NCBI GenBank assembly: GCA_035547915.1 | Contig: DASZTS010000018.1 | Coordinates: forward strand, 1-64,000 | DNA length: 64,000 nt | Origin: DASSFG01 sp035547915 | GTDB lineage: Bacteria; Planctomycetota; Planctomycetia; Pirellulales; JAICIG01 | Direction of reading: 5' to 3' | Shown here: positions 52,901 to 61,139 of the stretch, one piece after another | Numbering within the stretch: position 1 is the stretch's first letter | Layout of the letters: each line of letters opens with the position of its first letter | The notes under the pieces: generated by a model | Seen by the model: the letters and a program-made list of their open reading frames with translations, nothing else | Database searches by the model: none | Told to the model about the DNA's origin: nothing | Position numbers and translations under genes: made by a program

Positions 52901-55615
52901 ATGAAGCTTCGCCGCCGTGACGATCGTCGCGGAAACGCACTCGTGTTGATGGTGGTTTTCCTCGTGCCGATGATGGCTTTCCTGGCCTTGTCGGTGGACG
53001 TGGGATTGTTGGCGATCGCCCGCACTCAATGCCAGGACGCGAGCGATCTGGCGGCTTTGGCCGGGGTACGCATGCTGAACGGCAACACCGCGAACGGCGC
53101 GAACAACAACTATTCGGCCGTCGCGCCCGCAGCACAACAAGCCGCCACGGCCAACAAGATACTCTGGTCGAACGTCCAGTCGTCGCAGGTTGCCGTCACC
53201 GTCGGCCGCTATGCGTACAACGCCTCGGCGCAGCAATTCCAAGGCAATCCGTCTGGCGCCACGGGCAATTGGAGCATGGTCCAAGCCACGACAACCGCCA
53301 ACGTGAGCAGCAGCCTCCCGTTTGCGAAGGTGCTGGGCATCAGCGTTCCCTCGTTGCAAACGCAGGCCACCGCCGTGCATCGGCCCCGCGACATCGCCAT
53401 CATCCTCGATTTTTCGGGTTCGATGCGCTTCGGAACGTTCCTCGGCTATTCGGGTACCGGAAACCAATTCTGCACGTTGAACAATACGGTCAACAATTAC
53501 GACACCAACGTTCCATCCTTCGGCCATTACTCCGCGTTCGGTGCCGGTTCGATGTACGCCACCTCGTACACCGCTCCGTTCCTACCCGCAAACGTCACCG
53601 CGACCACGAGCGATGGCCGTCCGCCCCTGTGCGCGGACTTTTATCAGGACAGTAATGGCACGCCTGCCTTTACCGCGGCTTCGAGCGGTTATGCTACGAC
53701 GCCCGGCGGCGACAATTACTTGACGACCGGGAAGAACACCTCGAGCACGTATGCCCAGACGCTGGCACAGATGCTGGGCATTACCAGCCCGACGACCTCG
53801 AGTTACGACAGCACGTTCGAAACGAAAGGTTACCAGGGGTACACGAATAAGACCTTCAACGGCTACACGCAGGGCCCCGGTTATTATGGCAAAACGTTTT
53901 TCATCTGGCCCCCGGACCCACTCCACGACTGGCGATCGACCTATTTCAATTTTCCCAGCAACGGTTCGCCCGACAATTCGCTGCTGTGGGACTCGAATGG
54001 CAACTGGCAGGCACCTAGCAGTTCGACCTACTCGATCGACTATAACGCGATCTTGAACTTTATTACCAACGTCGGACCGAACCCGTTTCCATCGACGTTG
54101 CAATCGGGGAAGATCGTCTACTACACATCGATTCCCACGACGATCAGCACGACGACTTGGCCGCCGTCCGATCTGAATCAACGCTTCTGGAAGGACTACA
54201 TCGATTACGTGCTGGGTCTCTCGGCCACCGGCGTCAATCAGTATACGATCATCAACAACGCGCAGAACGGCGACACCGGCTACGGTCAAGACGTCACTTG
54301 GGGAACGATCAACATCACGCGTAATTCAAGCCTCGGAAATGGCCAAGCCGCCCAGCTTGGCGTGCCCAAGTCCGAATCGCTTTTCGCGGCACTCGACAGC
54401 ACCCGCTCGACGGCCGCACTGATTCCGACCGGGTTGCCCGGATTGCTGACCGGGGCCACGCAGTTCGGCGGTTGGGGCGGTTGGGGAGGTGGTGGTAGCG
54501 GCGGTGGTGGCGGTGGCGGAAGTGGCGGAAGCAGTGGTGGTGGCAGCAGCGGTGGCAGTTCAAGTAACCCGCCGCCTTACATGTGCTACGCAGACAATCC
54601 GACGCGGCCCCTTTTGAACTTCTGGTTCGGGCCGTTGACGATGATCGACTTCCTCGACAACTACAAGCTCTTCCAGGTGACGTCGACCGGCGATCGGTAT
54701 TGCTGGTGGCCCGGCACCTGCCACGAGTCACCGATGTACGAGTGCAAACTCGGCATCCAGGCCGCGTTGAACGACATTCAGAGCAACCATCCGAACGACT
54801 ATGTGTCGCTGATTATGTTCAGCATGCCCATGTCGGGCGCGAGCGATACGAGCGGCGGCCGTTTCAATTGCGCACGTGTCGGCCTGGGGCAAGACTATTC
54901 AGACATGATCGCCTCGCTCTGGTATCCCGCGGCGACCGTTACGGGTGGCAAGACAACGGTCACGCCGTACGACTCCGACAACCTGAATGTTCCTCGCGCC
55001 TTCGGCGGCACGTGCTATTCGATGGCCTTGATGCAGGCGTACAACCAATTCAGCTCGTCGAGTACGTGCTCCAGCTTTGGCTCGCCGGCGGGTCTCGCGG
55101 GTGGGAATGGACGCCCAGGGGCGCAAAAAATTGTCATCTTCGAAACGGACGGCGCACCAAACGCGACGGCCAGCGCCGGTTTCACCAACAGCGTGAACGT
55201 TACTACCGGCGTGAATAGTTCGTACTACAACATTCTCTATACTCCGGGTAACGCCAGCAACACATACCCCACCGGGGTCAGCGGAGGTGGGTGGAGCGAC
55301 AACAATAGCAGCGCCGTGACATCGCAGATCACGACTCTCTGCAAGAACCTTTGTAATACGGCTAGCCCAGCCACGGGGCTCCCGGGGTTCAGCACCGCCA
55401 GCCATCCCGTGCTGATCCATTGCATCAGCTTTGGACCACTCGTCGACTCGACCACCATCCAAACGCTACAGAACATGCAAAGCATCGGCAGCGTCAACGA
55501 CGGAATGCCGAGCTATAAGATTATCAACGGCTCACAGTCGTACAACGTCACGGCCTTGCAGACGGCGTTTACGAACATCTTGGAGAGTACGGTGCCGGTG
55601 TCGCTCATCCAGTGA
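52901..55615 (+). CDS. TadG-like protein with a split von Willebrand A domain
   Basis: 904 residues. A TadE/G-type leader (RRDDRRGNALVLMVVFLVPMM) gives one membrane helix. A region of about 120 residues with the Tad pattern CQDASDLAALAGVRML follows. The von Willebrand A domain has its MIDAS DxSGSM at about 171-175 (ILDFSGSM), its threonine in FGGTCYSMAL and its last aspartate in KIVIFETDGAPN, but these parts are separated by a large insert (about 180-640) rich in Tyr/Ser/Asn and with a Gly/Trp tract at about 523-555. Probably anchored outside the cytoplasm, working with the two TadE proteins. The ATG at 52901 has AGAGG upstream; a TTG at 52883 is an alternative. Confidence 0.85.
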   Translation: MKLRRRDDRRGNALVLMVVFLVPMMAFLALSVDVGLLAIARTQCQDASDLAALAGVRMLNGNTANGANNNYSAVAPAAQQAATANKILWSNVQSSQVAVTVGRYAYNASAQQFQGNPSGATGNWSMVQATTTANVSSSLPFAKVLGISVPSLQTQATAVHRPRDIAIILDFSGSMRFGTFLGYSGTGNQFCTLNNTVNNYDTNVPSFGHYSAFGAGSMYATSYTAPFLPANVTATTSDGRPPLCADFYQDSNGTPAFTAASSGYATTPGGDNYLTTGKNTSSTYAQTLAQMLGITSPTTSSYDSTFETKGYQGYTNKTFNGYTQGPGYYGKTFFIWPPDPLHDWRSTYFNFPSNGSPDNSLLWDSNGNWQAPSSSTYSIDYNAILNFITNVGPNPFPSTLQSGKIVYYTSIPTTISTTTWPPSDLNQRFWKDYIDYVLGLSATGVNQYTIINNAQNGDTGYGQDVTWGTINITRNSSLGNGQAAQLGVPKSESLFAALDSTRSTAALIPTGLPGLLTGATQFGGWGGWGGGGSGGGGGGGSGGSSGGGSSGGSSSNPPPYMCYADNPTRPLLNFWFGPLTMIDFLDNYKLFQVTSTGDRYCWWPGTCHESPMYECKLGIQAALNDIQSNHPNDYVSLIMFSMPMSGASDTSGGRFNCARVGLGQDYSDMIASLWYPAATVTGGKTTVTPYDSDNLNVPRAFGGTCYSMALMQAYNQFSSSSTCSSFGSPAGLAGGNGRPGAQKIVIFETDGAPNATASAGFTNSVNVTTGVNSSYYNILYTPGNASNTYPTGVSGGGWSDNNSSAVTSQITTLCKNLCNTASPATGLPGFSTASHPVLIHCISFGPLVDSTTIQTLQNMQSIGSVNDGMPSYKIINGSQSYNVTALQTAFTNILESTVPVSLIQ
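54467..54566 (+). repeat. Gly/Trp/Ser low-complexity coding tract
   Basis: GGC/GGT/GGA-rich coding repeats read as GGWGGWGGGGSGGGGGGGS and then a GGSSGGGSSGGS stretch. It is inside the TadG-like gene and probably a flexible linker. Likely to expand or contract by slippage. Confidence 0.85.
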
Positions 55616-55645
55616 TGGATGAAGGAATGCACGAGGAAGGATGCC

Positions 55646-56404
55646 ATGCCAGAAACGGTCGCCCAGTTTGTTAACGTAACGAAGCGTTATCCGGGCCGTT
55701 GGTGGAACAGGTCGGTCACGGCGGTCGATGACGTGACGCTGCGCATTCCCGCGGGCGAGATCACGGGCATCGTCGGCCCGAACCGGGCGGGCAAGAGCAC
55801 GCTCGTCAAGCTGCTGTTGACCATCTGCCGCCCCACGGCGGGCAAGATCACCCGCCTGGGCAGTCCCTGGCACGACCGCCGCACATTGGCGCGGGTCGGT
55901 TATATCCATGAGAGCCAGTCGCTGCCGCGATATCTCACGGCACGAGGGCTGCTGGACTATTACGGCGCCCTCTCGGGGCTGCGGGCTCGGACGGTTCGTG
56001 AGCGGGGCGCGAAGCTGCTGGAACAGGTCGGCCTGGCCGACCGCGATCGTGAACCGATCGCACGCTACAGCAAGGGCATGGTGCAGCGCCTGGCGTTGGC
56101 CCAGGCCTTGCTGAACGAGCCCGAGCTGCTCGTCTTCGACGAACCGACCGAGGGCATGGACCTCGTCGCGCGGCGGCTCGTCTTCGGAGCGCTCGCGGAG
56201 CAGCGTCGGCGCGGCCGCAGCGCTCTGCTGGTTTCGCACGCCCTGGCCGATATCGAAAACCTGTGCGACCGGGTAGCCGTGTTGCGCGAGGGACGGGTCG
56301 TGTTCTTCGGCGCACCCGAGGAACTGACGGCCGGAGACGGACGGTCGTTCGAGAAGGCGGTGGAACCCCTGTATCGCACGGAAGAGGAGTTGGTCTGCGT
56401 ATGA
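55646..56404 (+). CDS. ABC transporter ATP-binding protein (ABC-2 type)
   Basis: 252 residues. Walker A is GPNRAGKST (44-52), in which an Arg replaces the usual Gly of GPNGAGKST. The Q-loop is at IHESQSL; the signature is YSKGMVQRLALAQALL; Walker B is LLVFDEPTEGMD; and the H-switch is LLVSHAL. ABC-2 exporter ATPases of the CcmA/NodI branch often have YSKGM signatures. The Arg in Walker A is unusual but keeps the GxxxxGKST spacing. The permease starts within its last codons (ATGA). The ATG at 55646 has AGGAAGG upstream. Confidence 0.9.
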   Translation: MPETVAQFVNVTKRYPGRWWNRSVTAVDDVTLRIPAGEITGIVGPNRAGKSTLVKLLLTICRPTAGKITRLGSPWHDRRTLARVGYIHESQSLPRYLTARGLLDYYGALSGLRARTVRERGAKLLEQVGLADRDREPIARYSKGMVQRLALAQALLNEPELLVFDEPTEGMDLVARRLVFGALAEQRRRGRSALLVSHALADIENLCDRVAVLREGRVVFFGAPEELTAGDGRSFEKAVEPLYRTEEELVCV

Positions 56405-57414
56405 CATTCCGCGAGCGGCTTCGAGTCGTCGTCTGGCTGGTGCGAGACACCTTTCGGCAGTCGCTGGCCCACGGCGTCTTCTGGATCCTGGCCTGCGTCA
56501 GCCTGGTGTGCATCGCGCTCTGCGCGAGTGTCACGGTTCACGCACCGGCGCAGCTCGCGCTGCCGGGCGAGACGGAGGATTTTTTACCGCATAACGACCG
56601 CGATGCCCAAGACCATGAACGGGCTGCCAAGTCGGGCGTGACGATCGTCGATGGCCACATGACGATCGCCTTCGGCGCGATCGATCTCCCCTTGGCACGC
56701 GACGGCCGGCGGGCTGTGCATTTCTTGCAGTTGCTGCTGGCCTGCGGCGTGGCCGATACGTGCGGCTTGCTGCTGGCGCTCATCTGGACGGCCGGCTTCC
56801 TGCCCGGCTTCCTCGATGGTCGCAACGTGGCGGTGCTGCTCGCCAAGCCCGCTTCGCGTTGGCTACTGGCGGGCGGAAAGTTCGCCGGAGTGCTGTGTTT
56901 TGTGTTGGCGCACGCCCTGTTCTTCGTGGGCGGCACCTGGATGGCACTGGGCCTGCGGACGGGTATTTGGGACGCCGCCTATCTGTGGAGCATCCCCTTG
57001 CTGCTCGTCCACTTCGCCGTCTTCTTCAGCTTCTCGATGGTGCTGGCTGTGACGAGTCGCAGCACGGTGGTCTGCGTGTTCGGCTCGATCGTATTCTGGC
57101 TGGTTTGCTGGGGCATGAACTTCGGACGGCACGCCGTGCTGGCCGAGACCTACCAGCCCGAGGATGCGAAGTTCACCACCCGCGCGGTCGACATGGTCGA
57201 GGCCGGCTATTGGATACTCCCCAAGCCGGCCGACCTGGGAATCGTGCTCTACGACGCGCTGGAAGCCGCCGATTCGTTCGGTCAGAACGGCGCCTTCCAG
57301 ACTGTGAAGGATCACGGCGATTTCCATCCCTGGGCTTCGCTCGCCGCATCGGTCGTCTTCATGTTCGTCTTGCTCGCCGGCGCCTCGCGGCAGTTCGCGC
57401 TCGTCGACTACTAG
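56401..57414 (+). CDS. ABC-2 type permease
   Basis: 337 residues with about six membrane segments (one at about 17-43, the others from about 105 to 325), including SLVCIALCASVTV and FAGVLCFVLAHALFFVGG. A large extracytoplasmic loop lies between the first and second segments (about 45-105). The C-terminus ends FVLLAGASRQFALVDY. It is the partner of the ATPase just upstream, with ATGA overlap. The substrate cannot be inferred. Both follow the Tad-like genes and might export something for them, but this is only proximity. Confidence 0.85.
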   Translation: MTFRERLRVVVWLVRDTFRQSLAHGVFWILACVSLVCIALCASVTVHAPAQLALPGETEDFLPHNDRDAQDHERAAKSGVTIVDGHMTIAFGAIDLPLARDGRRAVHFLQLLLACGVADTCGLLLALIWTAGFLPGFLDGRNVAVLLAKPASRWLLAGGKFAGVLCFVLAHALFFVGGTWMALGLRTGIWDAAYLWSIPLLLVHFAVFFSFSMVLAVTSRSTVVCVFGSIVFWLVCWGMNFGRHAVLAETYQPEDAKFTTRAVDMVEAGYWILPKPADLGIVLYDALEAADSFGQNGAFQTVKDHGDFHPWASLAASVVFMFVLLAGASRQFALVDY

Positions 57415-57546
57415 GGCTACCCGACGTTGGTCGGAAAACCCCGCGCGCGACAGCGACTCTCGCGGCGAACGAACTCGGGCAGCGGTTCTGTAGGTTACTC
57501 ACCGACCTGCGATGCCGAACGGAAGCGGCTGCCAAAGGAGGGCCGG

Positions 57547-58203
57547 TCAAGCCAGCCCGTCGCGTTCGAGTCGCTTGTAGTGGATGAGCGAGTAGAAGAC
57601 GGGAACGAAGGCGGCCACGATTATCAGAGCTACGGTGCCGGCGATCGCAGCCGGTCCGCCGAGCAGCAGGCAGAGCAGGAAACCGATCACCCCGGCCGCG
57701 ACGAAGAGCCGCGCCGCCAGCCGGTGCGTATCGATCCACACCCGCTCGCTGGCCAAGGTCCAAGGCGTGCGCACACCCATGAAGAAATTCCGCCGCACCT
57801 TGCCCAACACATTTCCGATGAGCACGAAGAAGAGACAAATACCGCCCGACAGGGCGCGACCCAGGTCGACCGGCCCCGCCCAAGCCGCCCACAAGAGGAG
57901 CGCGTGGATGTAGGCCATGAGCCCCATCGACAGGGCGACGACGAATTCGTAGGTGCCGCGGAACGTGTCGAGCGTGAACGATTTCGGCGAGAGCCAAGGG
58001 AGCAGCCGGAAGAGGGCCAACAGCCCGATCATGGCAGCGGGCGTCAAGAAGATGGCCCATTGTTTGGCCCCGTATCCGTCGACCTCGCCCCGTATATTCC
58101 AATGGATCGGCACCTGTTCGGGCAGATAGGGATAGGCCGCCAGCGCGGCAACCCACACGGCGAGTGTCACCCCGGCGGAAAGAACCAGATAGACGCGTGT
58201 CAT
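57547..58203 (-). CDS. sdpI: SdpI-family membrane protein (DUF1648)
   Basis: 218 residues with about six membrane segments. The N-terminal DUF1648 region is AYPYLPEQVPIHWNIRGEVDGYGAKQ, typical of SdpI. The C-terminal domain has GNVLGKVRRNFFMGVRTPWTLASERVWIDTHRLAARLF. In Bacillus SdpI gives immunity to a secreted toxin and sequesters the repressor SdpR. It is coupled to the upstream ArsR-type gene by an ATGA overlap. No toxin gene (SdpC) was seen nearby, so the role may be different here. Confidence 0.88.
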   Translation of the reverse strand: MTRVYLVLSAGVTLAVWVAALAAYPYLPEQVPIHWNIRGEVDGYGAKQWAIFLTPAAMIGLLALFRLLPWLSPKSFTLDTFRGTYEFVVALSMGLMAYIHALLLWAAWAGPVDLGRALSGGICLFFVLIGNVLGKVRRNFFMGVRTPWTLASERVWIDTHRLAARLFVAAGVIGFLLCLLLGGPAAIAGTVALIIVAAFVPVFYSLIHYKRLERDGLA

Positions 58204-58505
58204 GTGGGATCCCTCGACGCTTGCGTTTCGCCCCGGCTCCCGAAGACGTCCCAGAGCCATGTCAGGACGTCTTGGACGACGGTGGTGTTGAGCGAATAGA
58301 AGATCTGCTGTCCCTCACGCCGGCTTTGCACCAGGTCGGCCTGTTTGAGGACGGAGAAATGGTGCGACATCGACGGCTTGGACATATCGAACCGTTCGGC
58401 GAGTTGTCCGGCGCTCTGCTCGCCGTGGCCGAGCAACCGCAAGATTTCGCGGCGGGTCGGATCGGCCAGGGCTTTGAAAACCTCGTTGTGCACGATGGCT
58501 GCCAT
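58200..58505 (-). CDS. sdpR: ArsR/SdpR-type winged-helix repressor
   Basis: 101 residues. HTH region: FKALADPTRREILRLL, QSAGQLAERFDMSKPSMSHHFSVLKQADLVQSRREGQQIFYSL. It lacks the metal-binding CxC motif of ArsR itself, so it probably does not sense metals. The SdpR family is autorepressing and is released when SdpI at the membrane binds it. The start at 58505 (MAAIVHNEVF) is preferred; the frame extends upstream to 58562, but this includes the AT-rich operator sequence. Confidence 0.9.
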   Translation of the reverse strand: MAAIVHNEVFKALADPTRREILRLLGHGEQSAGQLAERFDMSKPSMSHHFSVLKQADLVQSRREGQQIFYSLNTTVVQDVLTWLWDVFGSRGETQASRDPT

Positions 58506-58518
58506 GTGCGTTAGATAT

Positions 58519-58540
58519 TTAGATAACTGTCTAATTATCT
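58519..58540 (-). promoter_or_regulatory. Likely SdpR operator
   Basis: An AT-rich stretch just upstream of the sdpR start with overlapping inverted repeats: AGATAA (58521-58526) with TTATCT (58535-58540), and TTAGA (58519-58523) with TCTAA (58530-58534). The surrounding DNA is GC-rich, so the local base change is striking. Autoregulation by the adjacent ArsR-type repressor is inferred. Confidence 0.55.
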
Positions 58541-58788
58541 GGCAAGAAGATGCGAATGTCAATACGCGTGGCCGTTATCGGGACTCCGGCACGTAACGTC
58601 CACGGCGACCGCTCGCCACTTAACTTCCGACAGCCCAAGCCGTTTCGTATGCACGGCCGGTCGTTTGTGGCATAATTCGGACGGGAGGACCGCACGGCCG
58701 CAGGCGTTCGCCGTCTGTTACGTTTGTCCGTTTGGGGCGTGATGTAGAATGGAAGTTACGACCGCCTAACGCCAAGCTAACCGAATAA

Positions 58789-61053
58789 ATGTCAACGGAG
58801 AGCCCGCCGCAACTCGCCCCAGGCATCCGCCAGTTACTGGCGGCGGTACGGCGCCGGATCCGCCGCTATGTGTGGTTCGAGGGGCTCTCGCTCACCGTGG
58901 CGGTGCTGGGCATCTCCTTCTGGTCGGCCCTCGCCGCGGACTGGTTATTCGAGCCGCCGCGAGTCGTCCGGCAGGCACTGGTCGGCTTGGCGGCGGCCTT
59001 CGTGCTGGCGGCGCTCGCCTGGTTCCTCGTCCGCCGTGTGTTGGTGCGGCTGAGCGATCAGAGCATGGCCATCTTGTTGGAGCGGCGATTCGGCAACCTG
59101 CAAGATAGTCTGGTGACGGCGGTCGAGTTGACCTCGGCACGCACGAGAAGCGGTGAATTCGATACGGCCGGCCGCCAGATGGCCCGCGAGACATGTGAGG
59201 AGGCGTCGCGGCGGACACGGCAGCTCGACGTGGGCGCGGTGTTCAACCGCCGTCCGCTCCTTCGCGCAACGGGCGCAGCGGCATTTGTTCTTCTGACGGT
59301 CGTCAGCGTCGCGTTGGCTTCGCCCGATACGTTGCGGTTCGGCCTGCGCCGGCTGGCAACCGTCACCGACGACCCCTGGCCGCGCAAAACACATCTGCGC
59401 ATCGAGGGTTTCGATAACCCGGAGCGCGAGCACGTCGTGGCCCGGGGCATGGATTTTGACATCCATGTGCAGGCCGAAGCCGCGCCGGGCCTGGTCGTGC
59501 CGCAGGTGGTGGAGGTGCGCTACCGCACCGACGACGGCAAGCGCGATCGTGGCACCATGGTGCGCGAAGGGGTGGCGACGCCCGGCACCGACGATTTTCA
59601 GGACTACCGCTACGTCTTCAGCAGCGTGCTGTCCGGCGTGACCTTCGACGTCGTCGGGGGCGATGCCCGCCTGCGCGGCCTGCGGTTGCGCGTCGTGGAG
59701 AGCCCGAGCATCAGCCTCACGCTGGCCTGTGAATATCCGGGCTATATGAAACGAGTGCCCGCCGAGGTGCCCGTGACGGGCGTCACGCCGTTGCCGATCG
59801 GCACGCATGTGACCGTTCGGGCGCGGGCTACCAAGCCGCTGGCCGAGGTACAGATCGGCTACCTGGCCGACGATGCGCCGCAATCGCGCAAGATCACCCT
59901 CGATGGCGGCCGTGACTTCGAATTCGTCATCGACCGGTTGGCCGCCGACCAGACGCTGACGTTCTCGTTGCTCGACCAGGACGGCGTGCGAAACCGAGGT
60001 CCGATCCAGCTCGCGTTGACCGCCGTGCCCGACGAATCGCCACAGATCGACGTGCAACTCGATGGAATCGGCTCGGCGATCACCCCGCGGGCGCGTTTGC
60101 CATTGGTCGGCAAGGTCGAAGATGATTATGGCGTCGACCGGATCTGGCTCGAGTATTCCATCGACCAGGAAGAACCGCGCGAGAGCCCGCTGGTCGATCC
60201 GGCGGGGCACAGCCAGGTCGACGTGAATCAGGCGTTCGAGGTCACCCAGCTCGACCTCGAACCGGGCCAAAAACTGCTGATCGGGAGCAAGGCGGCCGAC
60301 AATCGCGCTCCCCCTGCCGACGCGGAGCCCAACGTGGCCGCCGGCGAGCGTTTTCTGCTCGATGTCGTCCGTCCCGACCAATTGCTCTCGTTGTTGGAGA
60401 CGCGCGAACTGAACCTGCGGCAGCGATTCGAAGCCATCCTGCAAGAGTTGGTCGAGACACGCGATTCTTTGGCCGAGTTGGAAGCGGCCGGCAAGGCGCC
60501 TGAGAACAAAAAGCCGGAGACGAATTCCAACGATTCCGGCGAAACGCCGGCCGCGGACGCAGCGGCGGAAGAAGCCTCGCCCGAGGCCGTCGTGCAGCGC
60601 AACCGGTTGCGGGTGGAACGCGCCCAACAGAACGGCCAGAAGAACGCCGAAGAGACCCGCGGCGTGGCGGCCGCGTTCGACGGCATTCGCGCCGAGTTGG
60701 TCAACAACCGCGTCGACACCGAGGAGCTGCGCATCCGGTTGAAGGACCGGATCTCCGACCCCTTGAAACGGATCGTCGAGATCGAGTTCAGCGAGTTCGA
60801 CCGCCGCCTCGCGGCATTGAAGACCCAGCCCTTGGCGGAGACGGCGCCCGCCACCGCCAAGCCGGCCATCGAGCAAGCTGATACAATAATCCTGGCGATG
60901 CAGAAAGTCCGCGATCAGATGCTGGAACTGGAGAGTTTCAACGAAGCGATCGACCTGCTGCGCGAGATCATCTCCGCCCAGGAACAGGTGTCGGAGCAGA
61001 CACGCAAGCAGCGGACCAAGAAGGTGCGATCGCTGTTGGAAGACGAAGATTGA
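58789..61053 (+). CDS. Large membrane-anchored envelope protein (DUF4175-like)
   Basis: 754 residues. Three predicted membrane helices, at about 33-52, 62-84 and 157-178, lie in the first quarter. The remainder is extracytoplasmic: beta-rich segments (about 190-480; DYGVDRIWLEYSIDQEEP) and then coiled-coil regions (about 510-754, with QNRLRVERAQQ-like helices). The layout resembles DUF4175-type proteins that occur near BatA/MoxR loci in planctomycetes; assignment is by pattern. It is followed by two similar genes in the same direction. No clear ribosome site before the ATG. Confidence 0.65.
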   Translation: MSTESPPQLAPGIRQLLAAVRRRIRRYVWFEGLSLTVAVLGISFWSALAADWLFEPPRVVRQALVGLAAAFVLAALAWFLVRRVLVRLSDQSMAILLERRFGNLQDSLVTAVELTSARTRSGEFDTAGRQMARETCEEASRRTRQLDVGAVFNRRPLLRATGAAAFVLLTVVSVALASPDTLRFGLRRLATVTDDPWPRKTHLRIEGFDNPEREHVVARGMDFDIHVQAEAAPGLVVPQVVEVRYRTDDGKRDRGTMVREGVATPGTDDFQDYRYVFSSVLSGVTFDVVGGDARLRGLRLRVVESPSISLTLACEYPGYMKRVPAEVPVTGVTPLPIGTHVTVRARATKPLAEVQIGYLADDAPQSRKITLDGGRDFEFVIDRLAADQTLTFSLLDQDGVRNRGPIQLALTAVPDESPQIDVQLDGIGSAITPRARLPLVGKVEDDYGVDRIWLEYSIDQEEPRESPLVDPAGHSQVDVNQAFEVTQLDLEPGQKLLIGSKAADNRAPPADAEPNVAAGERFLLDVVRPDQLLSLLETRELNLRQRFEAILQELVETRDSLAELEAAGKAPENKKPETNSNDSGETPAADAAAEEASPEAVVQRNRLRVERAQQNGQKNAEETRGVAAAFDGIRAELVNNRVDTEELRIRLKDRISDPLKRIVEIEFSEFDRRLAALKTQPLAETAPATAKPAIEQADTIILAMQKVRDQMLELESFNEAIDLLREIISAQEQVSEQTRKQRTKKVRSLLEDED

Positions 61054-61139
61054 GAGGCGTAGACTACAAGTCCCGGTTTGCCGTGCGGGCCTGTTTCGAG
61101 AGTAGGTCGATCTTGCCCCGGTTTTTTTGCGAGCCGATC

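Noticed and set aside
51792..53135. 447-codon minus-strand open frame
   Set aside because: Antisense to the TadE/TadG-like genes; sense frames have membrane segments and Tad motifs.
58945..60876. 643-codon minus-strand open frame
   Set aside because: Antisense to the 58789 envelope protein gene; composition matches a codon-shadow and there is no domain or ribosome site.
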